The notes below the pieces were generated by a model that was not told where the DNA came from, made no database searches, and worked only from the letters and a program-made list of their open reading frames with translations. Positions 30,710 through 39,445 of a stretch of DNA of 41,132 bases are shown here, in pieces. Within the stretch, counting starts at the first letter, position 1, and the number at the start of each line of letters is the position of its first letter. The position numbers were made by a program, and so were the translations under genes. The DNA is taken from positions 1-41,132 of the forward strand of contig NZ_JARACO010000026.1 in assembly GCF_028765575.1 (NCBI RefSeq), in the 5' to 3' direction. This stretch comes from Aliivibrio sp. S3MY1 (lineage in GTDB: Bacteria > Pseudomonadota > Gammaproteobacteria > Enterobacterales > Vibrionaceae).

Positions 30710-31609
30710 ATGCTTTCTGGAATGCTCTTCGTTTTTTTACCGCTGCTATTTGGTTATCTAATACCTCTTCATAAAAAGAAGCCTCTTCAGCACATTAACG
30801 CCGTAACCAGTCATTTAGTTACTGCCATACTTGCTTTAATGGGGCTCAGTCTCGCCGCGCTTGATAATTTAGCTCAAAACCTAAATCAAATAGTGACAAT
30901 TACTGCTGTGTTTTTCATCTCTATCAGCGTGTGTAATTTAGCCATTCTTCCCATCATGGATAAAATTTTCCCTCTTAATTCAGAAGGGAATAAAAACACA
31001 CTCCCATTATTCAAAATGATCCTTGAGTCCGCGAAATTATTACTTGCTGTGGCTGGTGGTTTATTGGTGGGTTTATTAAGTGGCATTGACCTTTCATGGG
31101 TTGAAAAAGCCAGTGAGTTAATTTTATTATTATTACTTTTCCTTATCGGTATTCAACTAAGAAATAGTGGTCTATCTCTTCGTCAAATTTTACTTAATAA
31201 GCATGGAATTATTATTGCTGCGGTGATCATATCAACATCACTTATCGGTGGCCTAATCGCAGCTCTATTTTTAGATATTCCTTTACAGCATGGTTTAGCA
31301 ATGGCCTCTGGCTTTGGATGGTATTCACTTGCCGGGATCTTAATCGGCGATGCCCTTGGCCCTGTTTATGGTGGCGCAGCTTTCTTAAACGAACTCATGC
31401 GTGAACTGGTTGCTCTGTTATTAATTCCAACACTAATTCATCGCTATCCTGTGACTTCAATTGGTTACGCAGGCGCAACAGCAATGGACTTTACCCTACC
31501 TGTTATTCAAAACTGTGGCGGTATTCGTTGTGTTCCAATTGCCATTGTTAGTGGCTTTATCCTAAGTTTGTCTGTGCCGTTCTTAATGCTATTTTTTGTT
31601 TCCCTCTAA
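30710..31609 (+). CDS. lysO: L-lysine exporter LysO (YbjE, DUF340)
   Basis: LysO is an inner-membrane lysine exporter that also gives resistance to the antimetabolite thialysine. From ATG 30710 the protein is 299 aa, the same length as E. coli LysO, and starts MLSGMLFVFLPLLFGYLIPL against the E. coli MFSGLL start. About eight hydrophobic helices are evident. Conserved blocks are LLLLFLIGIQLRNSG, SGFGWYSLAGIL, and GATAMDFTLPVIQNCGG, the last holding the acidic residue thought to bind substrate. The ATG at 30692 is in frame but lies inside a perfect hairpin. Lysine or ArgR control is known elsewhere; I see no clear ArgR box. Confidence 0.93.
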   Translation: MLSGMLFVFLPLLFGYLIPLHKKKPLQHINAVTSHLVTAILALMGLSLAALDNLAQNLNQIVTITAVFFISISVCNLAILPIMDKIFPLNSEGNKNTLPLFKMILESAKLLLAVAGGLLVGLLSGIDLSWVEKASELILLLLLFLIGIQLRNSGLSLRQILLNKHGIIIAAVIISTSLIGGLIAALFLDIPLQHGLAMASGFGWYSLAGILIGDALGPVYGGAAFLNELMRELVALLLIPTLIHRYPVTSIGYAGATAMDFTLPVIQNCGGIRCVPIAIVSGFILSLSVPFLMLFFVSL

Positions 31610-31731
31610 TATTAATTTTCCAATCGTAAATTAAGAGGGAAGCATCACACTGTGAGTTGTTTCAATTGCATTTAGCAATACGATGCCTACAATCACAGCC
31701 AATAATAATGATTCATTTATAAGGATTTGTA

Positions 31732-32244
31732 ATGAAACTTGCTGCTCTTATTTTACCATTTGCTTTATTAACAACGTCTACTCAGGCTGCTGATACTGAA
31801 TGCTTAAGCAATAAATATAGCCAATACGTTGATGCATCGCTAACTTGGTATAAAGATCTAATTGCGATTACAGTTCAAAAAAATCCAAAATTAGATAGCG
31901 TGGGTGAATGGTTCCTTGAAGGTCGTGAGCATCACTTTGACTTAAATCGTGCTGCGGTTGATTTTTATCTAAAAAATGATCCATCAAAAGTCAAAACTAA
32001 CCAATCAATTGAATCTTGGTTACAGCTAGAACAAAAAGAAATTAAAGCATTAGCAACAAATAAAGATGAACTTGGCAAAATAGCAAAAGTAACTTTTGAT
32101 GATCGCCAATCTCAGCCCCATAAGCAAAACTATGAATTGCGTTCTGCTTTTGCTGATATTTTAAGTCACCCAAAAGACGTTGAAGCCCCATTGAATGCTT
32201 ATAATCAAAAAATAACCGAGATTAGCAAAATCAGCTGCCAATAA
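31732..32244 (+). CDS. Putative periplasmic protein of unknown function
   Basis: The 170-aa precursor has a clear signal peptide (MKLAALILPFALLTTSTQA, cut before ADTEC). The mature protein is helical and highly charged, with cysteines only near its two ends (Cys24 and Cys169), which could form one disulfide. I do not recognise a family. AAGGAT lies before the ATG at a good distance. It stands between lysO and panP, 121 and 162 bases away, without a shared operon signal. Confidence 0.75.
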   Translation: MKLAALILPFALLTTSTQAADTECLSNKYSQYVDASLTWYKDLIAITVQKNPKLDSVGEWFLEGREHHFDLNRAAVDFYLKNDPSKVKTNQSIESWLQLEQKEIKALATNKDELGKIAKVTFDDRQSQPHKQNYELRSAFADILSHPKDVEAPLNAYNQKITEISKISCQ

Positions 32245-32406
32245 GTTGTCGGTTATTTAATCAAGCAAATCGATTTATCCCCTTCAGACGCCTGAGTTGC
32301 ACATTTGGACAAGACTTTTTACTCATTTTGATCTAAATTGTGCTCTCAGAGCCAGTAAAGAGAACCTATCTTTACTTTTCAATCATCAACAAATAGAACA
32401 GATACC

Positions 32407-34050
32407 ATGGTAACAGACAACAAAACAGCAGATGCCAATTTAGAAAGCATGCTGCGAATTTTTACTGTTCCGGAAGCGCCCGATTCTACTCTTGGTAAAA
32501 TTGAGCAAGAACTTTCTCAAAATCTAAATAAGTTCTTACGAGAGCATATTGTGGCAGAGGAAAAATCTCTGACTGAAATAGAGAAAGATTTTACGGATTC
32601 CTCAATGCCTGAATCGCCTACGTATGTTTCTGAACATACTGAGCATTTATTGAATACGTTAGTTTCTCAATCTGTTCATACTTCAGCTCCAAGCTTTATT
32701 GGTCACATGACATCGGCATTGCCTTACTTTTTAATGCCGCTGTCTAAGATCATGATCGCCTTGAATCAAAATCTAGTCAAAATTGAAACATCAAAAGCAT
32801 TTACCCCATTAGAGCGACAAGTTTTGGGTATTTTGCATCGCCTTATTTATGGTGAGAAAGACGGTTTTTACCATCACTGGATGCACAGCGCCGATCACTC
32901 TCTGGGGGCTTTTTGCTCTGGTGGTACTGTTGCTAATATCACTGCGCTATGGGTTGCAAGAAACCGTTTATTAAAACCTGAAGGTAATTTTGAAGGCATT
33001 GCTAAACAAGGTCTATTTGCGGCCTTAACTCATTATAAATGCAGCGGGCTTGCTATATTTGTTTCTGAGCGTGGTCACTATTCAGTAAAAAAAGCCGCTG
33101 ATGTATTAGGGATCGGTCAAGATGGTGTCGTTGCTGTAAAAACAGATAACAACAACCGGATCTGTTTAGCTGATCTAGAATTAAAAATCGCAGCCGCTAA
33201 AGAAAATAATATTAAGCCATTAGCCATTATTGGTGTTGCAGGTACAACTGAAACAGGAAGCATTGACCCATTACGCCAACTAGCAGAAGTCGCTCAACGT
33301 GAAAACTGTCATTTTCATGTCGATGCTGCTTGGGGTGGTGCGACTTTAATGTCTAATACTTATCGCCACCTTTTAGATGGGATTGATTTAGCCGATTCTG
33401 TCACTATTGATGCACATAAGCAGCTTTATGTCCCTATGGGGGCAGGTATGGTGATATTTAAAGATCCTGAACTTATGTCGTCTATTCAGCATCACGCTGA
33501 GTATATTTTACGCAAAGGCTCAAAAGATCTCGGTCGACATACACTCGAAGGGTCTCGTAGTGGTATGGCAATGCTATTGTACTCTTGCTTTAATGTTATT
33601 AGCCGTCCAGGTTATGAACTACTGATCAATCAAAGCATTGAGAAAGCTAAGTATTTTTCTGAATTAATCCAACAACAAGATGATTTTGAATTAATATCAG
33701 CGCCAGAGCTTTGCCTGCTTACTTATCGCTATGTGCCAAAACGAGTAAAAGAAGCCTTGAAATTAGCAACACCAGAGCAAACCGTTGAAATCTATGATCA
33801 CTTGGATAATCTCACTAAATATATCCAAAAAACTCAACGTGAAACGGGGAAATCATTTGTTTCTCGAACGCGCTTAACGCCGGAAGCTTACCAATCTCAA
33901 CCAACGATTGTTTTCCGTGTGGTACTTGCTAATCCTTTAACAACAAAAGATATCTTAGAAAATGTCTTAATCGAGCAAAGATGCCTTGCAAAAAGTAGTG
34001 AGATCTCTCTTCCACAACTCACCATGCTAACAGATTCAATTCTAAATTAA
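32407..34050 (+). CDS. panP: PLP-dependent aspartate 1-decarboxylase PanP
   Basis: PanP makes beta-alanine from L-aspartate for pantothenate and CoA synthesis, replacing the pyruvoyl enzyme PanD in vibrios and relatives. The 547-aa protein is a group II PLP decarboxylase. It has the substrate-loop FCSGGTVANITALWVARN, the PLP-binding HVDAAWGG, and the Schiff-base lysine K338 in TIDAHKQLYVPMG. The glutamate-decarboxylase-like N-terminal part and the C-terminal small domain are complete. It resembles GAD-family enzymes, so substrate assignment relies on close match to the Vibrio PanP family. The ribosome-binding site is weak. A long hairpin follows. Confidence 0.92.
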   Translation: MVTDNKTADANLESMLRIFTVPEAPDSTLGKIEQELSQNLNKFLREHIVAEEKSLTEIEKDFTDSSMPESPTYVSEHTEHLLNTLVSQSVHTSAPSFIGHMTSALPYFLMPLSKIMIALNQNLVKIETSKAFTPLERQVLGILHRLIYGEKDGFYHHWMHSADHSLGAFCSGGTVANITALWVARNRLLKPEGNFEGIAKQGLFAALTHYKCSGLAIFVSERGHYSVKKAADVLGIGQDGVVAVKTDNNNRICLADLELKIAAAKENNIKPLAIIGVAGTTETGSIDPLRQLAEVAQRENCHFHVDAAWGGATLMSNTYRHLLDGIDLADSVTIDAHKQLYVPMGAGMVIFKDPELMSSIQHHAEYILRKGSKDLGRHTLEGSRSGMAMLLYSCFNVISRPGYELLINQSIEKAKYFSELIQQQDDFELISAPELCLLTYRYVPKRVKEALKLATPEQTVEIYDHLDNLTKYIQKTQRETGKSFVSRTRLTPEAYQSQPTIVFRVVLANPLTTKDILENVLIEQRCLAKSSEISLPQLTMLTDSILN

Positions 34051-34065
34051 TTTTTAGAATACCTC

Positions 34066-34103
34066 ATACAGGTTATTTTATCTCCATATAAAGTAACCTG
34101 TAT
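34066..34103 (+). terminator. Candidate panP terminator
   Basis: ATACAGGTTA faces TAACCTGTAT, extended inward by TTTAT/ATAAA across one T-G pair, with a six-base loop. It is 15 bases after the panP stop. The following T-run is short (TTTC), so efficiency is uncertain. Confidence 0.55.
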
Positions 34104-34378
34104 TTCGTAATTATTTTCCTGAAAGTCTGAAATTTAATCACAAGATCACACCAATATTTACAATAAAGCTCAATTTAATCATTAAAAACACCTTCTAAAT
34201 TGAAAGTATTTTTAGAGTTCTGTCATATTATTGTTATAAAAATACACTCAAGATCGTCATTTGTTAGAGCCACACCCTACAAACGTATATACTGGCTCTC
34301 ATCAAATATTTATAGCGTTAACCAAAGTAGGTTATTCTGGCTAGGGTTATACTAAGAGCAGAATGTAGAAGAGTGCAT
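34104..34378 (+). other. Leader and promoter region of hexR
   Basis: This AT-rich stretch (part of a 328-base gap) holds a 6-bp inverted repeat GAGCCA/TGGCTC near 34266-34297 spanning a TATATACT that may be a -10 element. I do not find a HexR-type palindrome, so autoregulation is not supported here. No small gene is evident. Confidence 0.4.
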
Positions 34379-35233
34379 ATGAATACAATTGAAAGAATAC
34401 AAAATAATTTAGATAATTTCAGTAAGTCAGAACGTAAAGTTGCTGAAGTAATCATGGCCTCACCACAAACAGCCATTCACTCTAGTATCGCTACATTAGC
34501 AAAAATGGCTGATGTTAGTGAACCAACGGTTAACCGTTTTTGCCGCCGTTTAGATACGAAAGGCTTTCCTGATTTTAAACTTCACTTAGCACAAAGCTTA
34601 GCGAACGGTACACCTTATGTGAACCGTAACGTTGAAGAAAATGATGGCCCAGACGCCTATACACACAAAATTTTCGAATCAACAATGGCATGCCTAGATG
34701 TTGCTAAAAATAGCCTTGACCCAATGCAAATTAATCGTGCTGTCGATTTATTAACTCAAGCGAAAAAGATCTCTTTTTTTGGTCTTGGCGCATCGGCTTC
34801 TGTTGCACACGATGCCATGAATAAGTTCTTCCGCTTTAATATTCCGATCACGTGCTTTGATGATATAGTAATGCAGCGTATGAGTTGCATCAACTGTACT
34901 GAAAACGACGTTGTCGTATTAATCTCTCATACTGGCCGGACAAAGAGTTTGGTTGAGATTGCAGAGCTTGCTAAATTAAATGGTGCAACGGTCATTGCTA
35001 TTACAGCGAAAGACTCTCCACTAGAGAAGATATCTTCTTTAGCTATTTGCTTAGACGTTCCAGAAGATACTGACGTTTATATGCCAATGGCAAGCCGTGT
35101 TGTACAAATGACCGTTATCGATGTATTAGCAACAGGCTTTACCTTACGTCGTGGTGCAGGATTTAGAGACAATTTGAAACGTGTAAAAGATGCGTTAAAA
35201 GACTCTCGCTATGAAAAAGACAACACTCACTAA
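34379..35233 (+). CDS. hexR: HexR, RpiR-family regulator of central carbon metabolism
   Basis: HexR is a DNA-binding protein controlled by the Entner-Doudoroff intermediate KDPG. The 284-aa protein has an N-terminal RpiR helix-turn-helix domain (SIATLAKMADVSEPTVNRFCRRL, about residues 36-58, cited by position) and a C-terminal SIS sugar-phosphate domain (FFGLGASASVAHDA, later VLISHTGRTKSLVE). It is a close match to enterobacterial HexR. ATG 34379 has GAAGAG five bases upstream; an upstream GTG at 34373 is less likely. It does not sit beside zwf as in E. coli. HexR-like operators occur in this window upstream of gapA and adhE. Confidence 0.93.
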   Translation: MNTIERIQNNLDNFSKSERKVAEVIMASPQTAIHSSIATLAKMADVSEPTVNRFCRRLDTKGFPDFKLHLAQSLANGTPYVNRNVEENDGPDAYTHKIFESTMACLDVAKNSLDPMQINRAVDLLTQAKKISFFGLGASASVAHDAMNKFFRFNIPITCFDDIVMQRMSCINCTENDVVVLISHTGRTKSLVEIAELAKLNGATVIAITAKDSPLEKISSLAICLDVPEDTDVYMPMASRVVQMTVIDVLATGFTLRRGAGFRDNLKRVKDALKDSRYEKDNTH

Positions 35234-35257
35234 CTTTTTCAGTACAAAAAAACATTT

Positions 35258-35291
35258 AAGAACCCACTTTAGTTAAGTCGGTTCTTTTTTA
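35258..35291 (+). terminator. hexR terminator
   Basis: AAGAACC, a C-C mismatch and ACTT pair with AAGT and GGTTCTT around a TAGTT loop, followed by TTTT. It lies 25 bases after the hexR stop. Confidence 0.8.
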
Positions 35292-35461
35292 TAAGCCTTA
35301 TTGATTCTATTTAAAATCTCTTCTTTTTATTACCTTTTTATCCATAGGTTTTACCTATTGGATGGAGAGGTAAAATCATCTTTACTTTGCAGATGACCGT
35401 AGGCATAGTATCTCTATTGATTGCGGTAATACGCATCCCTTACTATTTTGGAGTTAACACT

Positions 35462-35725
35462 ATGTTTGTAGTTATTTTTGGTCGTCCTGGTTGCCCATTT
35501 TGTGTTCGTGCAAAAGAACATGCTGATACGCTAAAAGAAAAACGTGAAGATTTTAACTATCGTTATGTTGATATTCATGCGGAAGGGATCTCAAAAGCAG
35601 ATCTAGAAAAAACAGTCGGTAAGCCTGTAGATACAGTACCTCAAATTTTTGTAGACCAAGAGCACATTGGCGGCTGCACAGAATTTGAAGCATATGCTAA
35701 AGAGAACCTAGGTCTTTTTGATTAA
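35462..35725 (+). CDS. grxA: Glutaredoxin 1 (GrxA)
   Basis: GrxA is a small glutathione-dependent disulfide reductase; it supports ribonucleotide reductase and removes glutathione from proteins. The 87-aa protein has the dithiol active site CPFC (Cys11/Cys14), the cis-Pro motif DTVPQIFVD and the glutathione-binding IGGCTEFE. It aligns with E. coli GrxA over its full length. A frame opens 75 bases upstream, but ATG 35462 has GGAG eight bases before it. An extra cysteine replaces Tyr in the IGGYTD motif of E. coli. It precedes the YbjL-type transporter, also a neighbour of grxA in E. coli. Confidence 0.95.
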   Translation: MFVVIFGRPGCPFCVRAKEHADTLKEKREDFNYRYVDIHAEGISKADLEKTVGKPVDTVPQIFVDQEHIGGCTEFEAYAKENLGLFD

Positions 35726-35751
35726 TCTATAGCCCACACCAATGTATTTTG

Positions 35752-35782
35752 AATCACCGCCCTAGAGCGGTGATTTTTTTTT
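35752..35782 (+). terminator. grxA terminator
   Basis: AATCACCGC, loop CCTAGA and GCGGTGATT form a 9-bp stem followed by seven T, 27 bases after the grxA stop. Confidence 0.92.
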
Positions 35783-35870
35783 GTTTTCTTTATAAATATG
35801 GTTATACAATCACCATTTTTAAGTTAGACTTGCATCACACTTTCTTATTCCATATTTCAGGCAAAATACA

Positions 35871-37553
35871 GTGAACATTGATGTTGCTACTTTGTTAGCG
35901 CAAAACGATATCTTACTTATATTCGTTGTTCTCTCTCTTGGCTTATTCATAGCCAAAATTAGAATTGGCAGTTTCCAATTAGGCAGCTCTATTGGCGTAC
36001 TCATCACAGCCCTCTTTATGGGTAGTATTGGTTATACTTTTAGTGCCGATTCTCTCAATATCGGGTTCATGCTATTTATTTTTTGCGTAGGCATTGAAGC
36101 AGGACCAAACTTTTTTGGTATCTTCCTACGTGATGGTAAACACTACCTATTATTAGTATTGGTTGTATTAACCTCTGCTGTCGGGCTCAGTTTTTTAACG
36201 GGTCATTACTTCAAACTGGATTACGGTCTTTCAACAGGTATGATGGCAGGAGCGCTTACAGCAACCCCAGTATTAGTGGGCGCTAAAGATGCGTTGAATT
36301 CTGGTTTAGCCTCGCTTCCTGAAGGCGTAGAGTTCAGTAAAGTAATTGATAACCTAAGTGTTGGTTATGCTTTCTCTTATTTGATCGGTTTAACCAGCTT
36401 AATTTTATTGGCTCGTTTACTGCCTCAATTGCAAAAACAAAATCTGCAAGACAGCGCAATGCAAATCGCCCAAGAGCGTGGCATTGGCAGTGCAGGTCAA
36501 CGTAAAGTTTACCTTCCTATCATTCGAGCTTACCGTGTGGGTCAAGAGCTCATCGACTGGACAGATGGTAAAAACTTACGTGAACTAGGCATTCACCGCC
36601 AAACAGGCTGTCACATTGAGCGTATTCGTCGTAATGGTATTCTTGCAAGCCCTGATGGCGACTATATCCTGCAACAAAGTGATGAAATAGCATTGGTGGG
36701 TTACCCTGATAGCCATGCTCGTCTAGATCCTAGCTTCAGAAATGGTAAAGAAGTCTTTGATCGCAACCTATTAGATTTGCGTATTGCTGAAGAAGAGATC
36801 GTGGTAAAAAATGACAATATTGCGGGCAAGCGTTTATCTGAATTGAATCTGTCTGAATATGGATGTTTCTTAAATCGAGTTGTTCGTGCACAGATTGAAA
36901 TGCCAATTGAGCATGATATCGTCCTTGCAAAAGGTGACATCCTTCAGGTAAGTGGTGAGAAAAGTAAGGTTCACCATATCGCAGACAAAATTGGCTTTAT
37001 CTCCATCCATAGTCAGGTATCAGATCTGCTAGCGTTCTGTAGCTTTTTTATACTTGGGATCATGTTTGGTATGATCACCATGAGCTTTGGTCAAGTTACC
37101 TTTGGGCTTGGTAATGCCGTTGGTCTACTAATCTCAGGGATTACATTAGGCTTCTTAAGAGCAAACCACCCAACTTTTGGCTATGTTCCTCAAGGGGCAC
37201 TAAACATGACCAAAAACCTTGGCCTGCTTGTTTTCATGGTTGGTATTGGACTCAGCGCGGGTAGTAATATTATTGAATACTTCTCAGAAGATGGTCTTAA
37301 AGTATTAGCCGCGGCATTAATAGTCAGTGTTATTCCCGTAATTCTTGCGTACCTTGTTGGGGCTTATATCCTGAACATGAACCGTGCCTTATTGATTGGT
37401 GCCATTATTGGTGCTCGTACTTGTGGCCCGGCAATGGATGTGGTGAATGAACACGCTCGTAGTACCATTCCAGCATTAGGCTATGCTGGTACTTACGCTA
37501 TTGCAAATATCTTAATGACGGTAGCTGGTACCATTATGATCCTACTCGCTTAA
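35871..37553 (+). CDS. ybjL: YbjL-type putative transporter (AspT/YidE family)
   Basis: This inner-membrane protein belongs to the aspartate:alanine exchanger family. At 560 aa it is the length of E. coli YbjL. Two blocks of about five to six hydrophobic helices (residues 10-185 and 385-560) flank two cytoplasmic RCK_C/TrkA_C domains (about 200-375), whose presence suggests control by a small ligand. Each membrane half has a conserved motif: [12 protein letters not shown] with [16 protein letters not shown], and VGIGLSAG with [12 protein letters not shown]. The substrate is unknown. The start is GTG at 35871, with AGG nine bases upstream. It converges on fabV. Confidence 0.88.
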   Translation: MNIDVATLLAQNDILLIFVVLSLGLFIAKIRIGSFQLGSSIGVLITALFMGSIGYTFSADSLNIGFMLFIFCVGIEAGPNFFGIFLRDGKHYLLLVLVVLTSAVGLSFLTGHYFKLDYGLSTGMMAGALTATPVLVGAKDALNSGLASLPEGVEFSKVIDNLSVGYAFSYLIGLTSLILLARLLPQLQKQNLQDSAMQIAQERGIGSAGQRKVYLPIIRAYRVGQELIDWTDGKNLRELGIHRQTGCHIERIRRNGILASPDGDYILQQSDEIALVGYPDSHARLDPSFRNGKEVFDRNLLDLRIAEEEIVVKNDNIAGKRLSELNLSEYGCFLNRVVRAQIEMPIEHDIVLAKGDILQVSGEKSKVHHIADKIGFISIHSQVSDLLAFCSFFILGIMFGMITMSFGQVTFGLGNAVGLLISGITLGFLRANHPTFGYVPQGALNMTKNLGLLVFMVGIGLSAGSNIIEYFSEDGLKVLAAALIVSVIPVILAYLVGAYILNMNRALLIGAIIGARTCGPAMDVVNEHARSTIPALGYAGTYAIANILMTVAGTIMILLA

Positions 37554-37594
37554 ACAGATTGATTATATATTTACTTCTACGTTAAATGAGAGGC

Positions 37595-37638
37595 AATAAA
37601 AAACCCCAGAATGTGAAACACTCTGGGGTTTTATTTTA
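37595..37638. terminator. Bidirectional terminator between ybjL and fabV
   Basis: AAAACCCCAGA (37600-37610) faces TCTGGGGTTTT (37622-37632), with a short inner TGT/ACA pair and A/T-rich flanks. It lies between convergent genes. Confidence 0.9.
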
Positions 37639-37665
37639 TCTGCTATTAATCCTCAAAAGAATTAA

Positions 37666-38868
37666 TTAGATATCAGCAACATCAAACTCAACCATTGGGT
37701 TCACGTCTGCGTCATAATCAACACCATCAACGCCAAAACCAAACAGTTTTAAGAACTCTTCTTTGTATTCAACGTAATCCGTTAAATCTTTTAGGTTCTC
37801 AGTCGTTACTTGTGGCCATAGCTCACGACAATGTTTTTGAATGTCTTCACGTAGTTCCCAGTCATCTAGACGTAGACGGTTGTTGTCGTCTACCTCTGGT
37901 GCAGAACCATCTTCTTTATATAGACGTTGGCTAAACATACGTAGGATTTGCTCTTGGCAACCTTCGTGTACGCCTTCTTCACGCATTTTCTTAAATACCA
38001 TTGCGATATAAAGAGGCATAACCGGAATTGCAGAGCTTGCTTGAGTCACAACAGATTTAAGAACCGCTACGTTTGCAGTGCCGCCTGTCGCTGACAGTTT
38101 CTCGTTTAGCGCTGTTGCTGCACGATCTAAATCCATTTTAGCTTTACCTAGCGCGCCATCCCAGTAGATAGGCCAAGTCAGCTCAGTACCGATATAGCTA
38201 TAAGCCACCGTTTTACAACCATCAGCTAGAACGCCAGCATCAGATAATGCATTGATCCAAAGTTCCCAATCTTCGCCACCCATTACAGTAACCGTGTCTT
38301 GGATCTCTTGCTCTGTTGCTGGTTCAACCGACGCTTCAATGATTGCATCTTTATTGGTATCAACAGCGGTTGCTGTATATGTATCACCAATTGGCTTTAA
38401 TGAAGAACGGATCACTTCACCTGTTTCAGGCATTTTACGTACTGGAGAGGCCAGAGAGTAAACAACCATATCGATCTGACCTAAATCTTCTTTGATTAGA
38501 TCGATTGTTTTTTGTTTTGCTTCATTAGAAAAAGCATCACCATTTAAACTCTTAGAGTATAGGCCTTCTTCTTTAGCAAACTTATCAAACGCTGCTGAAT
38601 TATACCAACCTGCGGTACCTGGTTTTTTCTCAGTCGCTGCTTTTTCAAAGAAAACACCAATCGTTGACGCTCCGCCACCGAATGCAGCAGTAATACGAGA
38701 AGAAAGACCGTAGCCACTTGAAGAACCAACAACCAATACACGTTTTGGTGCATTAACAATGGGACCTTGTGCTTTAGTCAGAGCAATTTGTTCTTTAACG
38801 TTGTGCTCACAACCAACTGGGTGAGTGGTTGTACAAATGAATCCACGAATTCTAGGTTTGATGATCAT
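37666..38868 (-). CDS. fabV: Trans-2-enoyl-ACP reductase FabV
   Basis: FabV is an NADH-dependent enoyl-ACP reductase that completes each cycle of fatty-acid synthesis. The type was first described in V. cholerae and tolerates triclosan. The 400-aa protein has the N-terminal [13 protein letters not shown], the nucleotide-binding [14 protein letters not shown] near 45-58, and the FabV-specific Tyr-X8-Lys catalytic pair Y235/K244 in [11 protein letters not shown], the same numbers as the V. cholerae enzyme. ATG 38868 has AAGGAAAG about nine bases upstream. Its leader has a short hairpin (GGATAA/TTATCC, 38899-38917). It is in the same direction as nhaA but 577 bases away. Confidence 0.97.
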   Translation of the reverse strand: MIIKPRIRGFICTTTHPVGCEHNVKEQIALTKAQGPIVNAPKRVLVVGSSSGYGLSSRITAAFGGGASTIGVFFEKAATEKKPGTAGWYNSAAFDKFAKEEGLYSKSLNGDAFSNEAKQKTIDLIKEDLGQIDMVVYSLASPVRKMPETGEVIRSSLKPIGDTYTATAVDTNKDAIIEASVEPATEQEIQDTVTVMGGEDWELWINALSDAGVLADGCKTVAYSYIGTELTWPIYWDGALGKAKMDLDRAATALNEKLSATGGTANVAVLKSVVTQASSAIPVMPLYIAMVFKKMREEGVHEGCQEQILRMFSQRLYKEDGSAPEVDDNNRLRLDDWELREDIQKHCRELWPQVTTENLKDLTDYVEYKEEFLKLFGFGVDGVDYDADVNPMVEFDVADI

Positions 38869-38966
38869 GTTCAACTTTCCTTTTAATAATTGCCTCTAGG
38901 ATAAAAGGTTCTTATCCAGTTCGCATCCCATTTATGACAATTTTTGTCAAAATAGTGAGTGGTTGG

Positions 38967-38985
38967 AGGTGTGAAGCACCTTTTT
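38967..38985 (+). terminator. Orphan terminator-like hairpin
   Basis: AGGTGT faces GCACCT around a three-base loop, followed by five T. On the plus strand no gene precedes it except the antisense side of fabV. It could limit antisense transcription into the sRNA region. Confidence 0.35.
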
Positions 38986-39015
38986 ATTATAAAAATGGCA
39001 TTATCTTCGCTTTTT

Positions 39016-39044
39016 TTGAACTATCTTAAAAATACGAAGTCTGA
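39016..39044 (+). promoter_or_regulatory. Sigma-E-like promoter of sRNA A
   Basis: TTGAACTA, 16 bp and TCTGA match the RpoE pattern (GAACTT-N16-TCTGA) with one change. The same TTGAACTA-N16-TCTGA arrangement recurs at 39208-39236. Confidence 0.65.
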
Positions 39045-39050
39045 TGTTAT

Positions 39051-39135
39051 GTTCATAATTCCACTGCTTTTTCTTGATTGATTCAAGTAACCCACTATTT
39101 AGCCTCTTGGCTTTTATCGATAGTGGGTTTTTCTT
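39051..39135 (+). ncRNA. Predicted envelope-stress small RNA A
   Basis: A transcript of about 85 nt is predicted from the promoter spacing and terminator. It would have an unpaired 5' region with TTCATAATTCC (39052-39062) and TGCTTTTTC (39065-39073), a small hairpin CTTGA/TCAAG (39073-39087), and an intrinsic terminator with a 10-bp stem AACCCACTAT/ATAGTGGGTT (39089-39129) and a T-rich tail. The terminator loop has an inner AGCC/GGCT hairpin. This order is typical of Hfq-dependent sRNAs. There is no ribosome-binding site or open frame. It may be the counterpart of MicV or VrrA of V. cholerae, both RpoE-controlled; I cannot confirm homology. Confidence 0.65.
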
Positions 39136-39207
39136 TACCTGTTATTTATCTTACCCCCCTCTCCAAAAAAGCTAGCATCCAAAAAAATAATAAAAAATGA
39201 ATCTTTG

Positions 39208-39236
39208 TTGAACTAAATGAAATATGGCTAGTCTGA
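39208..39236 (+). promoter_or_regulatory. Sigma-E-like promoter of sRNA B
   Basis: TTGAACTA, 16 bp and TCTGA repeat exactly the elements and spacing of the promoter at 39016-39044. The spacers between the elements differ in sequence. Confidence 0.65.
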
Positions 39237-39241
39237 ATTAG

Positions 39242-39367
39242 TACCCGTTGATAAAGAGCGACTAAAATTTAGCAGGCCGCCAAATTTGATCTTATTCAAC
39301 TGCATTGCTTTTTCATAATTCCTTATATTCCTTTGCCCATTCAATCTTTGTTTGGGCTTTTTTTTGT
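39242..39367 (+). ncRNA. Predicted envelope-stress small RNA B
   Basis: A transcript of about 125 nt is predicted. Its 5' part folds into a long stem (GTTGATAAAGA facing TCTTATTCAAC, with an inner AAATTT/AAATTT pair, about 39247-39300). An unpaired stretch follows (39301-39334) with TGCTTTTTC and TTCATAATTCC, the two blocks shared with sRNA A, and two TTCCTT-like segments that could pair with Shine-Dalgarno sequences. It ends in a terminator GCCCA/TGGGC with an inner CAA/TTG pair and nine T. No coding frame is evident. The design resembles VrrA; homology is unproven. Confidence 0.68.
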
Positions 39368-39396
39368 CTGGAATTAAGTTTACTCATCAGATAAAA

Positions 39397-39424
39397 AAAC
39401 ACCCCGTATCAAACGAGGTGTTTT
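39397..39424 (-). terminator. nhaA terminator
   Basis: AAAACACC and GGTGTTTT pair, extended by CGT/ACG across a C-A mismatch. On the minus strand it starts about 22 bases after the nhaA stop and is followed by seven T. Confidence 0.88.
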
Positions 39425-39445
39425 ATATTTAACTCAATGTTTTAT

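Noticed and set aside
32354-32376. 8-bp hairpin AGTAAAGA / TCTTTACT in the panP leader, considered as an attenuator or riboswitch part.
   Set aside because: It is isolated, with no conserved riboswitch core, competing stem or T-run of adequate length.
34220-34237. PhoB-box-like CTGTCAT-N4-TTGTTAT upstream of hexR.
   Set aside because: The first half is perfect but the second matches only five of seven, and hexR is not a known phosphate-regulon gene.
35406-35418. OxyR-like ATAG...CTAT elements upstream of grxA.
   Set aside because: The spacing between ATAG and CTAT is five instead of seven, and the other two tetramers are absent.
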